14,826 bases of DNA from Clostridia bacterium (lineage in GTDB: Bacteria > Bacillota > Clostridia > Oscillospirales > Acutalibacteraceae), in assembly GCA_900755995.1 (NCBI GenBank), contig CAAEIM010000140.1:1-14826 (forward strand), in the 5' to 3' direction. The stretch's first letter is position 1, and every line of letters starts with the position of its first letter. Position numbers and translations under genes: made by a program. Positions 5,964 through 13,900 of this stretch are shown piece after piece. The notes beneath the pieces are model-generated. The model saw nothing but the letters and a program-made list of their open reading frames with translations. It was not told the origin of the DNA and ran no database searches.

Positions 5964-6823
5964 TCCCAGTCGGGAACATATTTAGTATTTGCAGAATCAA
6001 GCTCCTGAGTAAATCCCTCAAAGCCAAGCGACATATAGTAATCCTTCACCTTCTGATACTCTCTTTGAGTGATTTTGCGGTTTATTCTATCGTATTTTTT
6101 CGCATTTCCCATAGGTATGTATTGCCCCATAAGACTTACAAGTATTTGATTGCCGTAATTCTTTTTGAGAATGTCCAGTACCCCGATACTGTTTTTTGTG
6201 TGTGATGGGAGAATGAGATGCCGCACAATTATGCCTTTTTGCATTATCTGTTTGTCGTCAAACTGAGGAAATCCAACCTGAAACAGCATTTCCTTAATGG
6301 CTGCTGTTGCCGTTTCAACATAATTCGGAGCAAGGGAGTATTTGAGTGCAAGCTCATTGCTGCTGTATTTAAAGTCGGGCAGATAGATGTCAACAATGCC
6401 GTCTAGCATATTCAGAATTTTGGGACTTGTATAGCCGCTGCAATTATAGACTATAGGTATTTTAGGCTTGTAAATTTCAAAGCTCTTTACAACAGCGGGA
6501 ACAAAATGGTCGGCAGTAACAAGATTAATGTTGTGGACGTTCTGCTGTTCAAGCATTTTGTAGCAGTCTGCAAGCTCTCTCGGCGAAATTCTTTTGCCCT
6601 TATGCATATTTGAAATTTCATAATTCTGGCAGTAAACACAGCCCAAGGTACATCCGCTGAAAAAAACAGTGCCGCTGCCATTTGAACCGCTTATACAAGG
6701 CTCTTCGCCAAAATGCGGAGCAACTCTTGCCACCATTGGTGTTGTACCCATACGACAAAAGCCACCGCCGCTGTTTTCGCTTCTTTGAGCGTTACATTTT
6801 CTCGGACATAAATTGCATATCAC
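5957..6823 (-). CDS. Radical SAM protein, PflX/PflA-like (COG1313 type)
   Basis: A 288-residue protein related to pyruvate formate-lyase activating enzymes. The cluster motif CxxxCxxC is at Cys58, Cys62 and Cys65 (GCTLGCVYC). The N-terminus has further cysteines (Cys3, Cys6, Cys10 and Cys23: CNLCPRKC, then GFC), which could hold a second metal site and are typical of the PflX branch. GEEPCISG (39-46) and NCSGYTS (127-133) are also typical of that branch. The length fits the family. The GTG start at 6823 is preferred because gggtgat lies about 6 bases upstream; no ATG is placed better. A possible -10 box TATACT (minus strand, 6858-6853) lies just upstream without a good -35. The gene follows the DUF6514-like gene by 60 bases and ends at a terminator. 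No glycyl radical enzyme is nearby, so the target is unknown. Confidence 0.88.
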   Translation of the reverse strand: MICNLCPRKCNAQRSENSGGGFCRMGTTPMVARVAPHFGEEPCISGSNGSGTVFFSGCTLGCVYCQNYEISNMHKGKRISPRELADCYKMLEQQNVHNINLVTADHFVPAVVKSFEIYKPKIPIVYNCSGYTSPKILNMLDGIVDIYLPDFKYSSNELALKYSLAPNYVETATAAIKEMLFQVGFPQFDDKQIMQKGIIVRHLILPSHTKNSIGVLDILKKNYGNQILVSLMGQYIPMGNAKKYDRINRKITQREYQKVKDYYMSLGFEGFTQELDSANTKYVPDWDF

Positions 6824-6883
6824 AGATAATCACCCTAAATATTGATACTATCAGTATAGCACAAAAGCAGATAAAAGGCTATA

Positions 6884-7102
6884 TCAATATGCCTTGAAAT
6901 CTGTTAAAAAATCCTCGATAATATCATCAATATGACATTCTTCAATATCAAGAGAGTTGCATAGAGTGATAAGTTTTTCAAGTTCATCTGAGCTATCAGA
7001 TATCCCCGGAAATGTTCGGATTGTTTGTTTGCCCTTTAAAACATCAATTCCAAAAGAAGCATTATTTTTGTTGAAAGAAACATTGATTTTAAATAGCAAC
7101 AT
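6884..7102 (-). CDS. Small conserved protein, DUF6514-like
   Basis: A 72-residue acidic cytoplasmic protein without signal peptide or membrane segment. The pattern (SFGIDVL near residue 16, then PGISDSSDELEKLITLCN, then HIDDIIEDFL near the end) resembles the DUF6514 family of small clostridial proteins, from memory; function unknown. It has a good gagagg ribosome site 8 bases before the ATG and a near-consensus promoter with a palindrome over the -10 box, which argues that it is a real, regulated gene. It lies 60 bases upstream of the PflX-like gene on the same strand and may be co-transcribed with it. Confidence 0.75.
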   Translation of the reverse strand: MLLFKINVSFNKNNASFGIDVLKGKQTIRTFPGISDSSDELEKLITLCNSLDIEECHIDDIIEDFLTDFKAY

Positions 7103-7138
7103 AAGTTTAACCTCTCACAGTGAACATAATTCACCCTC

Positions 7139-7174
7139 AAACAAAATAATACTAAATTTTGTTTTAAAAGTCAA
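7139..7174 (-). promoter_or_regulatory. Promoter with overlapping palindrome, upstream of the DUF6514-like gene
   Basis: On the minus strand TTGACT (7174-7169) and TATTAT (7151-7146) are 17 bases apart. A perfect 9-bp inverted repeat, aaacaaaat (7139-7147) and attttgttt (7156-7164) with 8 bases between, covers the -10 box and much of the spacer, which is where a repressor operator would sit. Confidence 0.7.
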
Positions 7175-7199
7175 GACAATGAAAACATAAATATTGATA

Positions 7200-7372
7200 A
7201 TTTGCTATATTTGTATATTTTAACAAAATATATTTTAGCTTGTTACTAGATTTATTGTAAATTATTTGTAATAATTCCAATAAAGAAGCAAACAAAATAG
7301 TGTAGCTTTCTCGATACAGAAAACATAATAGTATAATAATCTGTGTAAAAATGAAAATCTTGTAAAAATTCG
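7200..7372. other. Very AT-rich spacer upstream of the Fic remnant
   Basis: This stretch has no credible gene. A TATAAT at 7332-7337 could be a -10 box, but the nearest -35-like sequence (TCGATA, 7311-7316) gives a 15-bp spacer. The N-terminal part expected of a Fic gene is not recognisable here in any frame. Confidence 0.4.
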
Positions 7373-7843
7373 TTGAAAAATGGTAAACGGCAGGTCTTAT
7401 GGAATTTAATGTTTGAAATCCGTACATATCTGTGCTATTATGCGCATAGCAGAATGGAGAGCTTATACATTACAGAAATGATAATAAATAATATTGATGA
7501 AATGCCGCAATCAACATTTGATGAAATCATTGAAAAATATGTTGAAATGAATATCGCCCACCCATTTTGAGAGGGCAACGGCAGAAGTACAAGAATATGA
7601 CTTGACTGCATATTAAAAAAAGAATTGCATCAGGTTATTGACCGGAGCAAGGTTGACAAGGAAGATTATTTGCTCGTTATGGAGAGAAGCCCTATTAAAA
7701 ATATTGAAATCAAGGTGCTTTTAAAGTCTGCATTAACTGACAAAATCAATAACCTCATTATTTATATGAAAGGCATTGATGCAAGCTATCATTATGAGGG
7801 TTATAACACATATTCTATAGAAAGAATAAACGAGGAGGATTAA
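7373..7843 (+). pseudogene. Broken Fic-family protein (two in-frame TGA codons, N-terminus lost)
   Basis: Read straight through in one frame, the segment encodes the C-terminal part of a Fic/DOC-type AMP transferase. It includes MPQSTFDEIIEKYVEMN, the catalytic motif HPF-stop-EGNGRSTR and a C-terminal helical region (VDKEDYLLVMERSPI, LLKSALTDKIN, YMKGIDASYHYEGY). The first TGA (7568-7570) replaces the residue after HPF, normally Arg or another residue in HxFx(D/E)GNGRxxR (CGA to TGA would explain it). The second TGA (7598-7600) falls where relatives usually have Trp (TGG to TGA). Upstream of the segment around 7415 (EIRT) the sequence no longer looks like Fic, and an in-frame TGA lies at 7352. 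TGA is a normal stop in neighbouring genes, so recoding is unlikely. Fic proteins act as toxins or regulators by AMPylating targets; this copy should be inactive. No antitoxin gene is adjacent. Confidence 0.88.
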
Positions 7844-7881
7844 AATGCTGACATCGTGTAGCGCAAGTCTTGCGATATGTG

Positions 7882-7910
7882 TTGATTTTTAATAAAACCT
7901 ATAATATAAT
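7882..7910 (+). promoter_or_regulatory. Promoter of the ABC transporter operon
   Basis: TTGATT (7882-7887) and TATAAT (7905-7910) are separated by 17 bases. A second overlapping TATAAT is at 7900-7905. Transcription from here gives a leader of about 200 bases before the ATPase gene. Confidence 0.65.
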
Positions 7911-7916
7911 AAAAAA

Positions 7917-8117
7917 GGTTCTATGTACAATTTCTTGCTGTGCCGTGTTATTAAGCAAGATTTTGTGTGCTTGCGGATAGAGCAAGAGAATATCGGTTTT
8001 CGTTGAATTGATATTTTCGGCTGAATATACAGCTTATTACCGATTTAAAACCTTTGAAATTCGTGTCTGTTCATAAGGATTTTTAAATCTTGTTTGGAGA
8101 TGACAGATTTGGAAGAA
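7917..8117 (+). promoter_or_regulatory. Structured leader of the ABC operon, possible attenuator
   Basis: Four short segments can pair in alternative ways: tcttgct (7933-7939), agcaaga (7954-7960), gcttgc (7969-7974) and gcaaga (7982-7987). Segments 1:2, 2:3 and 3:4 are complementary, the arrangement of an attenuator. A further long-range pair is atcggt (7992-7997) with accgat (8039-8044), enclosing gctg/cagc. I do not recognise a known riboswitch or T-box, and no T-rich terminator tail is obvious, so the function is open. Confidence 0.4.
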
Positions 8118-9131
8118 ATGATAACTGTTAATAAGCTTCGCAAAGAATTTAAGAAAACAATTAAAGAACCGGGAATCAAGGGAAGCATCAAGTCTTTTTT
8201 CAGACCAAAAACTGAGTTGGTTGAGGCTGTAAGGGATATATCGTTTACAGCTGAAAAGGGCGAAATTCTCGGTTTTATCGGCCCTAACGGAGCAGGAAAA
8301 TCAACTGTAATAAAAATGCTTACAGGTATTCTTACTCCAACATCGGGAAGTTGTATTATCAACGGACAATCCCCACAGGACAACAGAAAAAGATATGTTA
8401 AGGAAATCGGCGTTGTTTTCGGACAGCGCACTCAGCTCTGGTGGGATTTGCCTCTTAATGAAACCTATACGGTTTTAAAAGAAATTTATGAGGTTGACGA
8501 GAGTTCATTCAAAAAGCGTATGGATTTTTTAAACGAAGTGCTCGATTTGCAGGATTTTATAAAAAGTCCTGTTCGCACACTTTCCCTCGGACAGAGAATG
8601 AGAGCAGACATTGCAGCCTCTCTTTTACACAATCCCAAGGTGCTTTTCCTTGACGAGCCGACAATAGGTCTTGACGTTGTGGTAAAGGATAACATTCGCA
8701 GGGCTATTGAAAAAATCAACGAGGAGGAGCATACCACTGTTATACTCACCACTCATGATCTTGAGGACATTGAGCTGCTGGCTCGGCGTATTGTTATGAT
8801 TGACAAGGGCAGCAAGGTGTTTGACGGCAAAATTTCCGAGCTTAAAGAAAGGTTCGGGCAGATGCGTGAGCTTGCCTTTGTTTGCGAGAATTCTGACGCT
8901 CTTGGGTTGCTTGACTATTCAAATACTCTTAACCTCAGAGAGGATGACCTTATTGCCGAAAATGACGGCAATTCATACAAAATAAGGTTCAATTCGTCTG
9001 TTGTGCCGGTCAGCGATATGCTTTCATATACGCTGTCTAAGGTGAATGTAAAGGATATCAGCGTAAAAGACGCTGATATTGAGGAGATAATCCGCCGTCT
9101 TTACAAAAAGGAGGTGGAAGTTGATGGCTAA
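8118..9131 (+). CDS. ABC transporter ATPase (COG4586-like)
   Basis: A 337-residue cytoplasmic ATPase that powers the two permeases encoded next. Walker A GPNGAGKST (residues 55-63), Q-loop Gln103 in FGQRTQLWWDLP, signature LSLGQ (155-159), Walker B VLFLDEP (175-181) and H-loop His213 (TTHD) are all intact. The QLWWDLP stretch and the N-terminal insert before Walker A (EPGIKGSIKSFFRPK) are typical of the COG4586 branch, exporters with PF06182 permeases. About 90 residues follow the ATPase core. The ATG at 8118 fits the usual MI-start of relatives, though its ribosome site (ggaag, 2 bases away) is poor; an in-frame ATG at 8100 and TTG at 8094 would add 6 to 8 residues. It overlaps the next gene by 8 bases, so the two are translationally coupled. 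Substrate unknown. Confidence 0.92.
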   Translation: MITVNKLRKEFKKTIKEPGIKGSIKSFFRPKTELVEAVRDISFTAEKGEILGFIGPNGAGKSTVIKMLTGILTPTSGSCIINGQSPQDNRKRYVKEIGVVFGQRTQLWWDLPLNETYTVLKEIYEVDESSFKKRMDFLNEVLDLQDFIKSPVRTLSLGQRMRADIAASLLHNPKVLFLDEPTIGLDVVVKDNIRRAIEKINEEEHTTVILTTHDLEDIELLARRIVMIDKGSKVFDGKISELKERFGQMRELAFVCENSDALGLLDYSNTLNLREDDLIAENDGNSYKIRFNSSVVPVSDMLSYTLSKVNVKDISVKDADIEEIIRRLYKKEVEVDG

Positions 9132-9942
9132 AAAGCTGAAAATGTATCTGCCGTTTGTCAATGCGGGTATTCAGGAGGCGTCAACCTACCGTACGAACTG
9201 GTTTTTTTACATACTTGGCGATGTGATAGGCTGTTTTGTATCTTTCTTTGTGTGGGAGGCTATTTTCATTTCAAACGGTGGAGAGCCGTTTATGGGTTTT
9301 GACAGGGGAGATATGATTGTATATATTTTCCTTACATTTTTGACGGGCAAAATTATAGGCAGCGGCGGCACTTATGATATTGGCGAGGAAATAAAGGACG
9401 GCACTATAGCAATGCGGTTAATCAAGCCAATAAGCTACAACTCTACATTTTTGTTTCAGGAGCTTGGAAACAAGATTATGGAAATCGGAATAATTTTAAT
9501 TCCGCTCGTTGCAGGGGTTGAGATTTACCGCTTTTCCCTTTCCGGCACGCCTAAGTTTGATGTAACAAGATTTTTGCTTTATATTGTATGCTGTATCTTT
9601 GCTTATCTGATTAATTTTTTCTTTAATATCAGTTTTGGTTTTACCGCCTTTGTGTTTAAAAACCTCTGGGGTTCAAACTTGCTCAAAAATTGCATTGTGG
9701 GATTTTTATCAGGAAGTACAATCCCTCTTGCGTTTTTTCCGGGAATATTCAGAGATATTCTTACAATACTTCCGTTTGCCTCACTTTCATACACTCCGGT
9801 TATGATATATATGGAAATGTACACAGGTTGGGAAATCGCATTTTATCTTGGCTTGCAGATAATTTGGTGCATAATATTCTGGGCAATTTCAAAGCTTATT
9901 TGGAAAATTGCAGTAAAGCGCCTCTGTGTACAGGGAGGTTGA
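9124..9942 (+). CDS. ABC-2 type permease, first subunit (COG4587/PF06182-like)
   Basis: A 272-residue membrane protein with about six hydrophobic segments, matching the PF06182 permeases that pair with COG4586 ATPases. The cytoplasmic loop EEIKDGTIAMRLIKPISY (about residues 90-107) is characteristic and probably contacts the ATPase. AGGAGG at 9109-9114 lies 9 bases before the ATG at 9124; a TTG at 9121 is possible. It overlaps the ATPase gene and is followed after 4 bases by the second permease, so the three form one operon and most likely one transporter with a heterodimeric membrane part. Related systems include exporters of toxic cations, drugs or sugars; nothing here singles one out. Confidence 0.88.
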   Translation: MAKKLKMYLPFVNAGIQEASTYRTNWFFYILGDVIGCFVSFFVWEAIFISNGGEPFMGFDRGDMIVYIFLTFLTGKIIGSGGTYDIGEEIKDGTIAMRLIKPISYNSTFLFQELGNKIMEIGIILIPLVAGVEIYRFSLSGTPKFDVTRFLLYIVCCIFAYLINFFFNISFGFTAFVFKNLWGSNLLKNCIVGFLSGSTIPLAFFPGIFRDILTILPFASLSYTPVMIYMEMYTGWEIAFYLGLQIIWCIIFWAISKLIWKIAVKRLCVQGG

Positions 9943-9946
9943 TTTT

Positions 9947-10747
9947 ATGAAAGAACTAATAAGAGCGGCAAAAATGCACCGTATTTTCATTGTTCAGGAG
10001 CTAAAAAGAATGATGGAATACAAGGGCGATTTTCTCACGGGCATAATCGGTTTTTTAATTACTCAGGTATTTAATATTGTTTTTCTGAATATTATTTTCA
10101 GCCAGATTCCAACGCTAAGGGGCTGGAGCTTTTATGAGGTGTTGTTTATTTACGGCTTTTCGCTGATTCCAAAGGGAATTGACCATATGTTTTTTGACAA
10201 TCTCTGGGCAATGGGGCATTGGCTTGTGCGCAAGGGTGATTTTGATAAGTACCTTACCAGACCTATAAACACCTTGTTCCACGTTATGGCTGAAAAATTT
10301 CAGGCAGACGCCTTTGGTGAGCTGCTTGTGGGTATTGCGCTTGTAATTACGGCTGTTCCAAATATAGCAATAGAGTGGAGCTTTATAAGAGTTTTCCTTA
10401 CAATTATCGCAATATTTTTTGCCTCGTTTATTTATACCGGCATAAAGATTGGAACAGCGGCTATTGCTTTCTGGACAAAGCGCAGCGGCAATATTACATA
10501 TATGTTTTATATGATGAACGATTTTGTGAAATATCCCGTTGATATTTACAACTCGTTTATCCGCAACCTTATTACATATATAATCCCATTTGCGTTTACC
10601 TCCTATTTCCCTGCAATATATTTTATGCGTGGAGAAAATCCGCTGATTAATATCGGTCTTACAATTCTTGTTTCAATTATTGTAATGGCTGTAGGCATTG
10701 TAATATGGAATATAGGTATAAAAAATTATGAGTCGGCAGGAAGTTGA
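9947..10747 (+). CDS. ABC-2 type permease, second subunit (COG3694/PF06182-like)
   Basis: A 266-residue membrane protein with about six hydrophobic segments. The loop WLVRKGDFDKYLTRPINTL (about residues 86-104) is the counterpart of the DGTIAMRLIKP loop of the first permease and typical of the second subunit in this triad. The ATG at 9947 has a gggagg site 8 bases upstream that overlaps the stop codon of the preceding gene; a GTG at 9926 inside the upstream gene is less likely. A strong terminator follows 69 bases after the stop, so it closes the operon. It is similar in plan to the first permease and probably dimerises with it. Confidence 0.88.
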   Translation: MKELIRAAKMHRIFIVQELKRMMEYKGDFLTGIIGFLITQVFNIVFLNIIFSQIPTLRGWSFYEVLFIYGFSLIPKGIDHMFFDNLWAMGHWLVRKGDFDKYLTRPINTLFHVMAEKFQADAFGELLVGIALVITAVPNIAIEWSFIRVFLTIIAIFFASFIYTGIKIGTAAIAFWTKRSGNITYMFYMMNDFVKYPVDIYNSFIRNLITYIIPFAFTSYFPAIYFMRGENPLINIGLTILVSIIVMAVGIVIWNIGIKNYESAGS

Positions 10748-10815
10748 TTTTGTCAAAGCATATTTTATTTTAATTTATTTTTCCTGTGTTTAAGTCTTTT
10801 TGTAAATAATACACA

Positions 10816-10860
10816 AGAAGCACGTTGAAACTTTGGATTCGATGTGCTTCTCTTTTTTTC
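10816..10860 (+). terminator. Strong terminator of the ABC operon
   Basis: A 14-bp stem with two G-U pairs (arms 10816-10829 and 10838-10851, 8-base loop) is followed by ctttttttct. This is the most typical intrinsic terminator in the window. Confidence 0.92.
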
Positions 10861-10888
10861 TAAATGAGAAATATTTTTGCCGGCAGTT

Positions 10889-10915
10889 TTGCTAAAATCA
10901 AATTAATAGTATAAT
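10889..10915 (+). promoter_or_regulatory. Promoter of the pullulanase gene
   Basis: TATAAT at 10910-10915 lies 25 bases before the start codon. The best -35 match, TTGCTA (10889-10894), gives a short 15-bp spacer. The ribosome site aaggaga follows at about 10929. Confidence 0.5.
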
Positions 10916-10940
10916 CAAATAATAAAAAAGGAGAGATATT

Positions 10941-13900
10941 ATGATTTTTAAAAAGCCGCTTGCTATGTTGCTTAGTATGACAATGCTTTTTGGTATGACC
11001 TCTTTTGCTGCTGTTGCGGCAACGGATAATACCGAGTCAGTGTCTGCCGGCAATTATTACAATGCAAGCTATCTTGAAAACTATGCAGGCAATGCATACA
11101 ACGAGAAAAATCTCGGCGCAACATATACCCCAAGCTCAACTGAGTTTAAGGTATGGTCGCCGGAAGCTTCTTCCGTAAAACTCAAGCGCTATGCAACAGG
11201 CTCCGATTCAGAGTCAGGCGCAGCAGATCTCGGCACATATGACCTTTCAAAGGACAGCTCATCAGGCATATGGTCGGTTACCGTAAACGGTGATATAAAA
11301 AACACCTACTACACATACCTTGTTAACGTTAACGGTAAAACGAATGAAACACAGGATGTTTACTCCAAGGCAACCGGTGTAAACGGTAAGCGTTCAATGG
11401 TTGTTGATCTTGACTCAACCGACCCTGAGGGCTGGAGCAGTGATAATCACGTGCTTTTTAACAATGCTCAGGAGGCGGTAGTGTGGGAGGTTCATGTTCG
11501 TGACTTCTCAATTTCCGATACATCCGGAGTAAGCGATGACAGCAAGGGCAAGTATCTTGCATTTACCGAGGGCGGTACAAAAATCAGCTCAGACACCAGC
11601 GCAAATGCTGTTTCTACCTGTGCTGATTATCTTGTAAAATCGGGAATAAACTGCGTACAGCTTATGCCGATTTATGATTTTGGCTCAGTTGAGGAAACAG
11701 TCACAGGCTCATCAACCAACAGAAACTGGGGTTATGACCCTGTAAACTACAATGTTCCCGAGGGTTCTTATTCTACAAACCCATACGACGGCAATGTAAG
11801 AATCAATGAATTCAAGCAGATGATTCAGGCGCTCCACGACAGAGGAATTTCTGTAGTAATGGACGTTGTTTATAACCACACCTATTCAACTGAGGATTCG
11901 TGCTTTAGCAAAACAGTTCCTGACTACTATTTCAGAAAAACAAGCTCAAGCGTATATTCAAACGGTTCAGGCTGCGGTAACGAAACTGCGTCTGACAAGC
12001 TGATGTACAGAAAATATATGATAGATTCCGTTCTCTATTGGGCAAGCGAATACCATATTGACGGTTTCCGCTTTGACCTTATGGGAATCCACGATATTAC
12101 AACAATGAATCAGATTCGCTCAAGCCTTGACGGTCTTTATTCCGACGGCTCAGGCAAAAAGATTCTTATGTACGGCGAACCATGGACAGGCGGAACGGTT
12201 GCAATCAGCGACGGCTGTTCTCAGGGCAAAGCTTCTCAGCTCGATTCAAGGGTAGGTATGTTCTGCGATACATACCGTGACGCTATAAAGGGCGGCACTA
12301 ATGACGCTTCAAAGGGATATATTCAGGGCAGTACCGACAAGACCGGCACTATAGTAACCGGCGTAAAGGGACAGTGCTTCGGCGCAAAGGCACCTTCTCA
12401 GACTATAGCCTATGCCGACGCCCACGATAACCTCATTATGTGGGATAAAATGGTACTTAGCAACGGCAGCCAGAATTGGAGTTCCACCTCGTCTGATTTA
12501 ACAGGACAGATGAAGGCTACGATGGGACTGCTTATGACCTCGCAGGGCATAGTGTTTATGACCGCAGGCTCAGAATTCTGCCGTACCAAGCAGGGCGACC
12601 ACAACAGCTATAAATCGGCTGATTCAATTAATGCTATTGATTGGAATCGTCTAAAGACATACTCGGAAACAGCCGATTATTACAAGGGACTTCTTAAAAT
12701 CAGAGAGAATTATTCTCCGCTCAAGGGCGGCAGCTTCTCAACACCTTCATTCCAATCAACATACGGCTACGTTGTTGCTTACACATATTCCAACAACACA
12801 GCAGGAGAATGGGGAAAGGTTTGCGTGCTTGTAAACAGCGGCACACAGGCTTATTCAATCAACCTTGACGGCAGCGGCTGGACTGTTGTTGCCAACGGTA
12901 CAAAAGCAGGCCTTGAAAGCCTCGACACAGTACAGGGAAGCTCATACTCAGTTCCTGCAAGAAGTGCGTGTGTACTTGTACAGTCATCAACATTTAACAA
13001 CCTTCAGGGCGCAGAGCCGACATACGGCAATCTTAATGTAAAACATATAGATAACAACGGCAATGTTTTAAAGGAAACCTCGGCTACATATGAAGCAGGC
13101 TCCACATACCGTGCTTTGCCTGATTCAACTCTGCTCTACGATTATGACCTTATAGACACAACAGGTACAACAACCGGTAAGGTTGAAAGCGGCAAGACAT
13201 ATACAGTAACATTTACTTATAAGTCAACAGGCGTATCTTCGGGATATCTTACAGTTAATTATGTAAATTCTAACGGAACAGAGGTTAAGGAATCTGTTAA
13301 GAATAAGTATAGAACAGGAGATTCCTACTCTGTAACTCCTGCAACAATTCAGGGCTATCAGCTTGACACTGATAATTTCCCGGCAAATACAGCAGGTACT
13401 TTCTCCGGAAACGACACTACAATCACATTTAAGTATAAGAGTCTTGCTTCAACAAGCACAACAGTTCACTACAAAAAGCCGTCAGGCTGGTCGGATGTTC
13501 GCTGCTATGCTTACACTGACGACGGAAAATTCCCCTGCGGAGAGTGGGACAGAGCTGCACTTATGACAAACGAGGGCGATGGTTGGTACAGGTGTAATGT
13601 TCCTGCTTCCGCTTGTTATGTAATGTTCCATCCGACCTCAGGTTCTGCACAGGAGCCGGGGCAGGGTGCAAGCGGTTATCCTGCTTCAGGCGAGGTATGG
13701 ATAAATAACGGCGCTATTACATTTAACAGTACAGTAATAACAAGCCACATTGATGCTGCAACAGGCAAAAAGATTGCTGCTGACAATGTAGTTGAAAAGA
13801 CAAAGGTTACAAGCAGTGACACATATACAACCTCTGCTGTTTCGGGCAATGAGGTAATTACCTCTGCAAATGCTACAGGCAATTACACCGCCGGTGTTAT

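Noticed and set aside
7164..7427. 87-codon minus-strand frame over the Fic remnant
   Set aside because: It lies in very AT-rich DNA, has no ribosome site, and runs through the promoter of the DUF6514-like gene and opposite the Fic sequence.
7568..7600. Possible recoding of TGA as Trp or selenocysteine in the Fic frame
   Set aside because: TGA is the normal stop of the kinase, first permease and other genes here, no SECIS-like hairpin is evident, the first TGA is at a non-Cys site, and the N-terminus is missing anyway.
7845..7892. 15-codon frame behind a perfect gaggagg site after the Fic remnant
   Set aside because: The ribosome site is simply the Glu-Glu codons at the end of the Fic gene, the peptide shows no known features, and its end overlaps the -35 box of the next promoter.
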